64,000 bases of DNA from Macrostomum hystrix (Eukaryota > Platyhelminthes > Macrostomidae): assembly GCA_950097015.1 (NCBI GenBank), contig CATNEN010000029.1, forward strand, positions 3,739,501 through 3,803,500, written 5' to 3'. Below the pieces are notes generated by a model that saw only the letters and a list, made by a program, of their open reading frames with translations, did no database searches and was not told the DNA's origin. Positions 19,580 through 31,500 of the stretch are shown here, piece after piece (position 1 is the stretch's first letter; each line of letters starts with the position of its first letter). Position numbers and translations under genes: made by a program.

Positions 19580-22072
19580 TTAAAAAAATCCCGAGAAACC
19601 TGTCATAACGAGGTTAAAGTCTATCTTGTCAGTATCTTTATCGGGGGTGAACAAAGGCAGGTCGTCCCTGACCAAGACACTGACAAAGCACCCACATAAG
19701 AGAAGCGGCAGTGTGAAGCAAAGGTGCAGAGCCAAGCAGAACCACAGGACGCTTAGGGGATGCAGCAGAGAGTGGCACGGCACTGCTATTGCTGTCGAAA
19801 AGAAGTCAAAAAGACGGCGGCAGCGGCCTGTCGTGGACAGAAAGTCGATGGCAGATGCTTTGGCAATGCGAAGCGAGTCGACTGCAGTGTCATTAATGAC
19901 ATGTTTCTCATAATGCTTTATCGCTGCACTGATCCACATTTTCTTATTCAAGGCAAACTTGTTGAACTGATCCACTACAGAAGCCAAGCGCGTTGCCAAG
20001 GCGGATATATTCTTCTTTCTTTCCAAAGCGGCTAATAAATCGGCGAATTCAGTGCTGGTCTGATGCAGATGGGTCAGAAAACCTAAAGTAGAGTTTATCC
20101 TGTGCAGGTTGTCTTCAACGAGTCTGCGATCCGGTCCACGTCTTGTCCAGTTCAACATAGAAATTTCTTCCCTGCGCACAAGTAGAAGCTGTTTAACTAT
20201 CTGTCCACTGTGCTCTAGTATCTGATTTCGAATTTTCTCGCTGATCTGCGCAAAGTTAAGCTGATCGAATTTCCGAGTGATTGAAGCTAGCTTCTTAAGA
20301 TTCGCACTCTGACGAGCGTCGTATAATATAGAAATATTTGCGCTTTCCAGTTCTCTTTGCAATACAACTTTACCGTCTTGCTTGAATCTCTGTGCCTTTT
20401 CTGTGCTTTGTTGGCTGACCGAATCCACGTTAATAAAGTGAACAGCACCCAGTGCTTCTAGAAGGGGTTCGTCAGCACGACAGCCGTCGGAAATGCCGCT
20501 TACGAGACGCCTAATAGCCCTAACAGGAAGTCGCTGGCTTCTAATTTGCCTCAATACTTTGTTCACTTCTGGTACCAGGTAATTGTCTGCTGAAGAATTT
20601 CCTGTTACTTGTTTCAACTCAACGTCAATCTCCAAGTAACGACAGAACTGAGTTTGTGCATAGCTGGCCAAACTAAAGATAAGCAGCGACAACAGGAGGC
20701 AAACAGCGCACGCCATGTACCCAGCAGTCAGCCATGGCCGGAGTCGGCTAATTAGACGCGTCGTTCGCGCAGGCATAAGAATGACTATCGTAAATCCAAA
20801 TGTCAAAAAGGTAGCCACAATTATGACTGGCACCAGAATAATCGTCACTGCACCAAAGCGCACGCTTTCAAATCGAGTCAAAAGTTTGCGGCTTGAGCGT
20901 CCCATTGTTCTTGACATATTGCTAAGAGCCTGTCGAGCTGGTCGGATGACCTGAGACTCGAGATCCAATAGACGAGAATTGAACCCATCCAGCACAAATT
21001 TTGTCGCGTTCACATCCCGATCGAATGCGCTAGTGATCTTGCGGTCGAGTGAGCGACTTAGACTTAGCCTGTAGTCTCTATCAGCAGCAATTTTTTCAGG
21101 ACCATTATTAAAAGCGCTCAATGTGCTGAAAAAGTTTTGTGTTCTTTTTATTGCTTGTTTAGTACCTAAAATATTGTCATTTTCGATTCTGCTCCAACTA
21201 TTTATTACATAGCTAATTCTCTGATTAGCGTCGTCCACTTTGACGCGATGCCGTTCGCAGGCTTCAGAATGCTTCGTAGCCAAGCAGATCTCGTGATGAA
21301 ACTGGATCTGCGCTGTTTTTCTTCGTAAGTTCTCCAGCGTCGCTTTCAGTTCCATGAGTTTATTTCCGAAACTTGAACCTGCAGCATAGAATATGTCAAC
21401 AATTTCCATTAAATTTCTACTGCCTTCAAGCATCTCCCTGGCGCCTATCTCCGTTTGAAACGCTTGCCGATATTTTTTCTGGGATTTCTGTCGAAGTTCC
21501 TCCGTCATTTGGAGCGTTCGTGTGATGACTGGGCGCATTTCAGTTCGCGCGTTCGGCACAATCGATTCAAGAAACGAATCCAGCAGCTGAAAGGATTGGT
21601 CAACACCTTTATAGAGGGAGTTGCTCGATTGACTTCGACCATCCACATACATTCGGACGTTGGTGATCATAGCAGTAACTAAGAAGGCAAAGGACAGAAA
21701 CAGAAGTACCAAGCTAAAAACTCGCAACGAGTTAAAGCCGAGTCTCAAAGGTCGTCGATAGAAGACGAATTTCTGACGGCGAAGCTTAAACGAAGCTTGA
21801 ATGTGCTTATGGCAGCAGATAAAAGCTGGTAGGCAAGCCAATAGACAGATAGCTAGAAGACATGACGCAATCAACACAAACAAACTTCCATTAGAAAGTA
21901 TTGTCTCCTGAGCATGCGATACAAGAAGCCGCCTCTCGATAGTTTTATTAGCGTAAAGCTGTTGCAGCATGGAGTGCTTTTGTATTAAGTGGAAAACCCC
22001 TCCGTCCACCGGATGTCCGATGTCCAAAAGCGCTAGTGCTGCCTGTCGCAGCGGCGACATATTAAACGCCAT
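19580..22072 (-). CDS. Prominin-like five-span membrane glycoprotein, single exon
   Basis: 830 residues, close to the roughly 850 usual for prominins (CD133 family), which mark plasma-membrane protrusions and bind cholesterol. Predicted spans by eye: about 63-87, 117-138, 403-430, 446-470 and 770-800. This gives the prominin layout of two large loops of 250-300 residues between spans 2-3 and 4-5. The loops contain NxS/T sequons (NATK, NISI, NSTL, NWT) and are helical and Leu/Arg-rich. A Cys cluster follows span 1 (CLLAC..FICC). The ATG at 22072 has an in-frame stop upstream, so no longer N terminus exists in this exon. A cleavable signal peptide is not obvious, though a small upstream exon could supply one. 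Vertebrate prominins are intron-rich, so the single exon is odd. The identification rests on topology and length rather than a diagnostic motif. Confidence 0.65.
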   Translation of the reverse strand: MAFNMSPLRQAALALLDIGHPVDGGVFHLIQKHSMLQQLYANKTIERRLLVSHAQETILSNGSLFVLIASCLLAICLLACLPAFICCHKHIQASFKLRRQKFVFYRRPLRLGFNSLRVFSLVLLFLSFAFLVTAMITNVRMYVDGRSQSSNSLYKGVDQSFQLLDSFLESIVPNARTEMRPVITRTLQMTEELRQKSQKKYRQAFQTEIGAREMLEGSRNLMEIVDIFYAAGSSFGNKLMELKATLENLRRKTAQIQFHHEICLATKHSEACERHRVKVDDANQRISYVINSWSRIENDNILGTKQAIKRTQNFFSTLSAFNNGPEKIAADRDYRLSLSRSLDRKITSAFDRDVNATKFVLDGFNSRLLDLESQVIRPARQALSNMSRTMGRSSRKLLTRFESVRFGAVTIILVPVIIVATFLTFGFTIVILMPARTTRLISRLRPWLTAGYMACAVCLLLSLLIFSLASYAQTQFCRYLEIDVELKQVTGNSSADNYLVPEVNKVLRQIRSQRLPVRAIRRLVSGISDGCRADEPLLEALGAVHFINVDSVSQQSTEKAQRFKQDGKVVLQRELESANISILYDARQSANLKKLASITRKFDQLNFAQISEKIRNQILEHSGQIVKQLLLVRREEISMLNWTRRGPDRRLVEDNLHRINSTLGFLTHLHQTSTEFADLLAALERKKNISALATRLASVVDQFNKFALNKKMWISAAIKHYEKHVINDTAVDSLRIAKASAIDFLSTTGRCRRLFDFFSTAIAVPCHSLLHPLSVLWFCLALHLCFTLPLLLCGCFVSVLVRDDLPLFTPDKDTDKIDFNLVMTGFSGFF

Positions 22073-24882
22073 ACAACTCTTCGATAAGTGATTGATCTTT
22101 GATTATTGATCGCAGAGACTGAAATGAAGAGCAGGAAAACTTTGATATGCGCTTCCATCTCCAAAAGTATTTTTCACTGATAGTCTATCTGTAAGCTGTC
22201 GTTATTAAATGTACCATGTTAGTATTTTTTACGTCTATTTTTTCTACTGCTGATTCCTCCTATGCTAGGCATGCCATAGCTTTACAACCCAATCCAGAAT
22301 ATTTTACAACAATCGTCTGACCTTGATATGCTAATAAACAATCGTATATTCTCTTACGAATATAATATGTTCTGTGGGTGGCTAGGCTTTAATTAACGCC
22401 CTTAATTATACAATCTATACCTTTCTTAAGTGGGAAGTGAAGCTGCTTATCTTCGCATTCAACGAAGATACGAATTGGCTTGTGGTGTTTGTATGCTGGG
22501 AACGATAACGTGCCGAGCCAGCTCACTTGACTTGGGTCTTTATAAAGAACTTTTTTATTGTAAAAATATGATTTAGAGTGTTAGACCCTAGGGCTATAGA
22601 AATTGGGTGTTGGGTCTGACTGCCCAAACTCCCGATGCCAACTATGCACAAACGAAAAGCAAACGGCGCAGAGCACACGCACTGAAACACTCAGCCAATC
22701 AGCGTAAAGAAAAAATTTAATAACAAAAACGTCACAATGTCCCAAGAAACGAACCAAGACAGCTCATAGATGCTTCTGGCTGTGGAGTAATCACTACTCA
22801 CCGAAGTCCCACTGAGACTGCTTCGTATCGAGATTACGAGTAGCACGATTAATCGAAATCTCGGCGCTAAGGTTTCATAGTCTCCAACATATACGGTTTG
22901 AAAGCGGATCAGTTCATTTACGCTCTGCATGTTACAGTCATCATGAGCTTGATCTTACCGTCTCGAATTCAACGATGATCGGAGATCGGTGATCGGAGGC
23001 TTGCGCTGCAAATAGTATTTTGCTATGCAGTGAAAACTTGGTGGTTAAACTGACGGTCCGTTTTACTTCATTTTTTATCTTTGCCAAGGCCAACTACGTG
23101 CTATATAGTAGCAAGTGAATGAGCTGGCCTGAGCGGAGAGTATAGAGCCACGATCGAATATTTTGATAATCTACCATTGTATCGAATTTGCCTTGATAGA
23201 GTTATGGCGGCTTTCTGCACAAGTTTTAGCCAAACGTGAAAGGCGATGATGGGTACATATTAAAGCTAGCAGAGAGGAAAGCTGATACTGAAACGGGTTA
23301 TTAGCACGAGTAGCATTTTATATGCTTACGAACTGATTCCGATTTTATAAAATCAGTCAAGTTACAAGTTGTAAGGTTACATTTCAGTCAGCAGGTGTGC
23401 TGTCCCATCGTAAAGCTGACAATGTATATATAGATGCAACTCCTGAAATATTAGAGGAGCAGGCTAGGGCAGGGCAGCCATAATGGTGTGGGCGTTTTCC
23501 GTTTAAAATAGCTCAAGCAACGCCTTCAAAATAAGTGTTTTGCTCGACATTAAACATACTCGTAGATTTTTACCCTCACTTTAATTATACAGTTAACCGC
23601 GACGCGATGCAAAGAAAATTTGGTGCTAAATTGTAACCGTTTCTGCAAATCGCAGGAATTGCATACATTAAGTCAACCTGCCGTAGGGGGCCTGCCAATA
23701 TTTTGGAATGCTGATGCGTTCAAATAGATACAGTACAAGCCTTGTAGCTTTGTAGGTAATCTCCCTGAATGACTGCTTTTTTTCAATTCTGAGCAGATTT
23801 ACGATAACTGAGTTAAAACTGTGGCGATAGACCATGTGGCAAATTAATGGCAGGCACAGCTGGACGGTGTGTGAGCTTAGTGTCTCTTATGTTTATTGCT
23901 AATTGCATCAAAACGGCAGCCTTTCTACATTTTTTCTACACATTTCTCTGGCCGACTGTTTCATTTTATGTAGGCTGTTCGATCTAGCAAAAGCACGGTT
24001 GATCAAATAGAATTATTCCATCTGTAGGCAAGATGAGAACAGATGCTAGTTGCTTTCATGAGAATGCTTACCATACACTACAGCTTGATGAATATTTTTG
24101 TGCGTTTTTCGTGCTTCGCTGCGTATTTCATCACAGAAGAGAATAATTTTTAAACCGCCTTTCAGCCTGCGCTTCTTTATTGACTCCATGACTAGGCGCT
24201 AGAACTCAAAACCGCTAACATTTTCTAACGATCTTGCACTTTTTGGAATGCCTTTTTGAAATAAGCCACGCCTCTGCATAGCAGTCTCTATTTTCCTAAT
24301 AAGATTGAATGATACGCACACATGATGCAACGCAGCGGGTAAAGATGTTAGCTCGCTGCCTGGCGCCTCAAATCCAATGACAACTGAGCTGCTCGAGAAA
24401 CGGGAAGGAAAACATCCCGGGGCAAAAAAGATAAATTAGGCCACGGTCCGTAATCCAGGATAGATCTCGCATCTCAGATTTATTTGCTCATTTTTTTTAT
24501 TCCCGGCTTTATCTCTTGTCCAGAGCGAAGAAATTCTTGAGACTTAAGGCACAAAGCTTTTTATAGTGCGCTCCAGCTGCGAGAGCAAAGCCTAGCCAGC
24601 CCGCCGTGAAACACGTAGCAGTGACAGTGAATCGCCAGTCATACTGAGCGAGACTTTGGTCTGTAATTGACGCCAGAGTTGAGTTTAACAGTCCTGGCTC
24701 GAGGAGGAGGCGCCGGCGGTCGAATCCGCTTCCGGGCGGCCAAGTCTGGGCATGCAACAGACCTGCAGGAGGAGCTGGTGCGCCGGCGCAACACCACCCG
24801 ACTGGCTGCTCTAAACAGCGGCTGCTTTTACAAGAGCACAAATTTGTATTGCCCAAACAGGTTAACAGACTTCTACTGTGTC
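22073..24882. other. Intergenic, no gene supported
   Basis: Contains short open frames only (for example minus 22930-22691, and overlapping frames around 24509-24880 on both strands) with no recognisable domain. The 24667-24882 stretch is open in the frame of the downstream GPCR but has no ATG until 24883, so it is probably 5' UTR or chance. Confidence 0.45.
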
Positions 24883-26400
24883 ATGTGGACCGAAATGCAA
24901 GACGAGACGCAACTGTCGGCAACAGGTAATGAATTGCCAATGCATGAGTATAAAATTGAGAACAAAACTACAATACGCTCGTAGCTACACCTCAGTATGC
25001 GGATTGAGTTACAAGCCTGGGTAGTTCTTAGCCATAGTATTAGCATATGCAAGCCGAAATATAAAGAAGGAAGGCTGTAACTTGTTATCCAAACTAACTC
25101 CCACTCTACAGTTGGAAACGTCACGGACATTACTGTGGGAGCCCTGCTGTCTGATTCTGCGATGCCGCCACCGCCGCCATCGCAGACCACAGGCCAGGAG
25201 GTTCTGGAATGCCCCGGCGATTTCATCAGCGACCAGCAGAATTTTGTTTATTCTGCTCTGCCTCTTCTTCTCTTGCTGACAGGAACTCTCTGCAACATCG
25301 CTACTTGCCGGCTGATGATCCGCTACGCGTCCTTGCAGCTCCCAATCTGCTATTATACCTTAGCACTCACAGTCTTGGATACGTTTTTGCTCCACTTTCG
25401 CTTCCTTGATCTCTGGATGCTGTCAGCATTTGATCTTAAGTTAGCGCTCTCTCTTCTTGTTCTAGACGAGTCCACATGTCAGCTATTAACGATGCTGTAC
25501 TCAAGCTTGCTCCATCTGAAGTCGCTCTTGCAGACAGCGATGGCATTCGACACTCGGCGACTGCTACTGAAGCCATTTAGCGTCACCGAGCCAGGTGCCA
25601 CTGAGCGAGTGAAGCATGGGGCACTTCTAGCGGTTGTTCTAGCTGCGCTGATAAACGCCCATTTTCCTTGGACCCTGACTGTTGACAGGGGTAGCGCTTT
25701 GAACGATCAGGACAGGGTGTATCACTGCGGCTGGACTCGGCGCTGGCCCATTACGGAAGAGTTTACGGACTGGGTGTGGCCAACAGTCGACCTGATATGC
25801 GGTGACCTTTTGCCAGCCGCTGCAGTTGCCTGCGCCTGCGCTGCAAAAATATCTGCGATGCGAGGCCGGCCGATAGAATGCCGACGCTGCCTCGAGTATA
25901 GAATCATCCGAGTGGATTTGTTCGATCGAATGCGATCGGCTCTACTAGTCTGTTGCCTTCTACACTCAGTGCTAAGCGCCCCAGTGGTGCTACACAACTG
26001 TCTGATGTACGCTCGATTTCTGTTAGCTGGTGGCAGCCAGTCAGCGCAAGGGCCATCATCAAATCAGCCACCTGAGATTTACCGACCAGCTGACGAACAG
26101 GCGTTGGTGCACTTTTCCAGAATTTGCCATGGCCTTCAACTTTTTGTTAATTTTCCGGTTCTGGTCGTCCTGATACCAAAGTTCCGACACGACGCAATCC
26201 GTTTTTATAGCCACGGCATCCATGCACTCAAGGGTGCTGCTCTCTCTACAGCTAACTTAGTTCTGCAAACTTGGCAGCATCCAAAACAACAGGGGACAGC
26301 GGCAACTGCTGCAAAAAGACAATGCCGCCCAAATGGAAGCGAAAACATTGGCAAAACGCACAACAGGATGCGATATGATCTGCCGCTAACAGCTGTTTGA
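24883..26400 (+). CDS. Rhodopsin-like (class A) GPCR, divergent, two exons
   Basis: Exon 1 24883-24925 joins exon 2 25112-26400 in phase (GT at 24926, AG at 25110-25111), giving 443 residues. Seven hydrophobic segments follow an N terminus with an NVT sequon. Span 1 has a GTLCN form of the GN motif. Span 2 has LTVLD, matching LAxxD. Span 3 starts with the conserved Cys (STCQLL) and ends AFDTRR where DRY is expected. Loop 2 has HCGW for the disulfide. Span 7 has VNFPVLVVLI in place of NPxxY. This fits a cell-surface peptide or amine receptor of an invertebrate-specific, fast-evolving clade; no ligand can be assigned. The exon-1 frame stays open upstream to 24667, but the first ATG is at 24883. 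Confidence 0.72.
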
Positions 26401-28532
26401 TTTTAGTATACGATATCATCCACTGGATGCCGTTACAATCAAAAAGAGGGTGACACTTTTCGAGTGAATTATAATTAAAAGTCCAGCTTGCTTACTTTTT
26501 CTTACTTGTCATGTAACTATATATACGTATTGGATAATTAGTGCTTAGAGACTTCGTTGGTAGTCTAGAAAGTGTGATATAACAGTGATATTTAGCCGAA
26601 AACAATTGCCTAAATTAAGAAGCATCGTACGTAGCTCTTGAATTCATAATTAAATAGCTCGTACGCTCGTAGCTTGAAAAATACTTATGAATTGTATCAT
26701 TTAAAACTTCAATCTGATTGACTAACTTCATCGTTCAAAATAAAATTTTACTCTCCATTATTTGCAGTTTTTTTACAAGGAAAGTTCGGCAGTATTGTTG
26801 GGGATACCAACCCCGGGGAATTCTCTGCCAGAATGAGTCCGAGGCTTTGTCCCGAGTTTTTTTTCCGGAATCCCCGAGTGAAAAGTGCATATACATATGT
26901 ATAAAATTAAGCATTTTTTGTTTATATTATTAATATTTCTTTCTTATTTCTTCACTAAAAGAGTTAGTGCTTCCAGTGGTCGCTTCCCTCCCTCGCCGCA
27001 GTCTCTCAAATTTCTAAGCAATGGCTCTTTGTGGCGTGAAGCGGACGCCAGCATCAATGAGCCGACGCGCCATTTAAGCTGCTTCCCTGCGGACAAAAAT
27101 ATTCAACGGGGGAGCTTCGAGAAAGACATTGAGGCCGTTATTAGAAACAGACGGTGGGGCGCTCATTATCATGCGCGCCCTTGCGTTCGCCTCGAGGCAG
27201 GACTTCATCTGCAATGAAGTCGCTGCACAACTGTGCAGCGACTCTGTGAAAACTGCAACAAAGTTTTAAGAGTTGTTTATTTTACAGGCGAAATTTATTT
27301 AAAGAGTTTGCCACTTTGGAGTCGATTCGATGATTAGAAAGTTATTATTTGTTAATTTTCGAATATCGAATCGATCTGAATTTATGGCTCGGGAAATGCC
27401 ATTCTAGGAAACGGCCCGTCTCAGGGTTTTACTGACTCTACTGACTTGTACAGCTACTGTTCACACTTTTAAACGTGTTTATAAGTGTATAACTTTTACT
27501 AATCAGTTTTTTCGCATGAAATTACTAGCAACTAAAGTAGGTCTATAGATAGTAAACTAGACGACTATAGTTAATAAAGTCTAGTCAGTTAGTCAAGCGC
27601 TATAGTCTAGTCTAGTCCATAAAATATAACCTAAGCCTATTTTGTCTGATAGCTAAATTAATTGCAATGAGTAGTAGCTTTTTATGTCAGTAAACCTTAT
27701 AATTATAACTTTAATTTTATGTTTAAGTATTTCTATCATTTAGCTAGTTAGTCATTTGTCTTTTTGGATGCTTTCCTTTGATCCATGATAATTGGCTACC
27801 ATAACCAACTTCATTAATACATATGGTCATAGACAATATCAAATTAAGTACCACAATTTGATTACCAACATAAATACTAGACCAATATACTAGTTTAATA
27901 TGAATGATGCATACCCTCTAACTGTAAATATGAATTTTAAGCTAGTTAGCTAGATTAAAGTGGACAAAATTATACTGACCTTAGTCAGGCTAGGCCCTAG
28001 TCATATTTTACCTGGTCTAGTCTTTCTTATTCGGCTAAATTTACAGCCTTTAAAGTGTAAAGCTCTAATGACTGACTACTTTGCTAACAAGTACAAATCT
28101 ATAACTATATATAGGAAAGCTGACTTCCCATAACCAGATCCTTAACTTTTGCTTTTCAAGAAAGCTCAACAATCCAGTTCTTTTGCTTTGGCTTTAGTAG
28201 AATTTTTAATCCCATGTCAGATAGATTTATTATTACTAGTGCTGTAGCAATGCAAGGTGCACATATATATTTTTACTTATAGTCCAACAATTCCTAGAAT
28301 AAATTTTTGTTAATTTAAACCAAAATATATTCTGATCAGATCCAATACTTTCATGGGTTTTAAAAGCTCTCATTAGTTTATTTATTCTTTAGAAATTGAA
28401 TTTAGTATGCCAGTTTGGTTAGAACAAGTGTTACATAAAAAACTTCTTTTTAATTAGAGTTTGCTCCATAGAAGTAGAATAAAGTCGCTACAATGCACAG
28501 GCAACCTCATTTCCAGCTCAGACTTGGCAGCC
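26401..28532. other. Intergenic, AT-rich, no gene
   Basis: Includes a candidate AATAAA at 26739-26744 for the GPCR transcript. A GC-richer island at about 26980-27250 has short open frames but no domain. From 27250 to 28450 the sequence is AT-rich with many CTAG/TAGTC motifs and nothing else recognised. Confidence 0.45.
27201..27243 (+). other. Two overlapping, mutually exclusive hairpins
   Basis: GACTTCAT (27201-27208) pairs with ATGAAGTC (27214-27221), an 8-bp stem. AGTCGCTGCAC (27218-27228) pairs with GTGCAGCGACT (27233-27243), a perfect 11-bp stem with loop AACT. The two share AGTC at 27218-27221, so only one can form fully. I cannot name the RNA or element it belongs to. Confidence 0.5.
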
Positions 28533-31500
28533 ATGCTAAAGTTTGGCAGGCATAAGTCGCCCAAAGACCTAGTAGTGCAGCTGCACTCTAGCCTGCATGC
28601 TCTAGCTGAGGCTACCAGTGGAGGGGATGCTAGCAAAAATTCTGACAAAGAATTAAAGCGAGCCCAGGAGGAAGTGACCAAAGCCTTGACTGGCATGAAA
28701 TCTCTGCTAACTGAACGTGTTGAGCCAGGCTCCAAGGTATTGGATTGGATACCCGCTGTGCTCAACCTGTGCTTAACTGCTGTGCTTAACCATTTCTAGA
28801 ATTTTACTTGTCCTAAGTCCTGCAATTGCTTCACAATCCCCAGTCCTGCAATGGCCTCACAATCCCCAGTCCTGCAATGGCCTCATAATCCCTAGTCCTG
28901 CAATGGCCTCATAATCCCTAGTCCTGCAATGGCCTCATAATCCCCAGTCCTGCAATGGCCTCACAATCCCCAGTCCTGCAATGGCCTCACAATCCCCAGT
29001 CCTGCAATGGCCTCACAATCCCCAGTCCTGCAATGGCCTCACAATCCCCAGTCCTGCAATGGCCTCACAATCCCCAGTCCTGCAATGGCCTCACAATCCC
29101 CAGTCCTGCAATGGCCTCACAATCCCCAGTCCTGCAATGGCCTCACAATCCCCAGTCCTGCAATGGCCTCACAATCCCCAGTCCTGCAATGGCCTCACAA
29201 TCCCCAGTCATGGTAAAACCTCACTTCCCTAGTTCTGTAGTTGTGTAATTTTAAAAGTTCAGTCAATTTCCAGACCTAATTAGAGAGATAAACAATCTCG
29301 TCCCACAGGAGACCGAGGCCAGTACTGAGAAGGCGCGCATTAGCGAGGCTCTTGCCGAAGTCACCCAGGAGATATTCAGCATCGAGTATGGTGCCACCAT
29401 TCCAGCGCTGTTGGAGAACATTGACAAGGTGGACTTCGAGAGCTCCAAGTTCGTTGAGCACCTATTTACGCTGCTGATGTCCAAGAAGAGCGGCGGCAGG
29501 TACCCGGCGGTGGACTACATCACAGAGAACATGCCTGTACTATACATGCTAGTTGAGGGCTACCAGAGGCCAGAGCATGCGGTCAGCTTTGGTGGTATGC
29601 TGCGTGAGGCTTGCAGGTGTGTGCACTTGACTTTTGTCATAACTTTTAATCATGACATGATCCTTGCTTTGTCAGTGTGCATCACACCTGTGCCCCTGAT
29701 CCTTCAGTGTGCATCACACCTGTGCCCCTGATCCTTCAGTGTGCATCACACCTGTGCCCCTGATCCTTCAGTGTGCATCACACCTGTGCCCCTGATCCTT
29801 CAGTGTGCATCACACCTGTGCCCCTGATCCTTCAGTGTGCATCACACCTGTGCCCCTGATCCTTCAGTGTGCATCAGGCCTTTGCTCCTGATCCTTCAGT
29901 GTGCATCAGGCCTTTGCTCCTGATCCTTCAGTGTGCATCACACCTGTGCCCCTGATCCTTCAGTGTGCATCACACCTGTGCCCCTGATCCTTCAGTGTGC
30001 ATCAGGCCTTTGCTCCTGATCCTTCAGTGTGCATCACACCTGTGCCCCTGATCCTTCAGTGTGCATCAGGCCTTTGCTCCTGATCCTTCAGTGTCCATCA
30101 GGCCTTTGCTCCTGATCCTTCAGTGTGCATCAGCACCTGTGCTCCTGATCCTTCAGTGTGCATCAGGCCTTTGCTCCTGATCCTTCAGTGTGCATCAGGC
30201 CTTTGCTCCTGATCCTTCAGTGTGCATCAGGTCTCAGGCCTTTGTCTCTTAACTGCATTTCGCCTGTCCTCAGGCATGAGAAAATCGCAGAGAAGTTCTT
30301 GCACGATGCTCGCTTCTACGGCCTGTTCTCCCACGTGCACGGCACGGCCTTCGACATCAGTTCCGACGCATTCACCACGCTGAAGGACCTGCTGACTCGG
30401 CACAAGCCGATGGTGGCGCGCTTTCTTGACCAGAACTTTGTCGAATTCTTTGAAAATTATCGCAGCCTAGTGGAATCTGAGAACTATGTTACTAAGCGGC
30501 AGGCGCTCAAGGTGAGGCTGGTGTTGAACTATTGATCTCATTAATGGCTTGATTGTCTTTGCTTAATCAATATTATAGGTATCTTTACCTATTTAGAAGA
30601 TGTCTGTTATAGCGGCTGTAAGAGTGAATTGGCATGACCTGTTCTAATTTTGATATTAACGACTAAATCTTTGTTCGCACCGCAGTTGCTAGGCGAAATC
30701 CTACTCGATCGGCACAACTACAGCCTAATGACGCGCTACATAGCCAACGCTGAGAATCTCAAGATGATCATGAACGCGCTCAAGAGTCGACAAAAGCAAA
30801 TTGCATTCGAGGCTTTTCACTGCTTCAAGGTCGGCGTTTGTTGGATTTGTTGTTGAAATCTTAAGCTAGAAGTTGAAGAATTGCAGAATCATATCGAGAG
30901 TGTGATTGAAATGCATCAGCACCCAGGTGTGTCAGAGACTGAAATGGGTCAGGTTGGCTGTTGGTATAGGCACCCAGGTGTGTCAGAGACTGAAATGGGT
31001 CAGGTTGGCTGCTGGTATAGGCACCCAGGTGTGTCAGAGACTGAAATGGGTCAGGTTGGCTGTTGGTATAGGCACCCAGGTGTGTCAGAGACTGAAATGG
31101 GTCAGGTTGGCTGCTGGTATAGGCACCCAGGTGTGTCAGAGACTGAAATGGGTCAGGTTTGCTGTTGGCATGGGTACCCTGGTGTGTCAGTGACTGAAAT
31201 GGGTCAGGTTGGCTGTTGGTATAGGCACCCAGGTGTGTCAGAGACTGAAATGGGTCAGGTTGGCTGTTGGTATAGGCACCCAGGTGTGTCAGAGACTGAA
31301 ATGGGTCAGGTTGGCTGCTGGTATAGGCACCCAGGTGTGTCAGTGACTGAAATGGGTCAGGTTGGCTGTTGGTATGGGCACCCAGGTGTGTCAGACATGG
31401 AGTAGTTTTCAGTAGGATCATGAGGAATTTCGATGCCTGAGTGCCTATTTTCCCCGCCCTGAACTGCAGGTGTTTGTAGCCAATCCCAACAAGTCTCGCT

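Noticed and set aside
24509-24856. Minus-strand 115-codon open frame with one hydrophobic segment
   Set aside because: Overlaps an open plus-strand frame leading into the GPCR; no domain or splice support.
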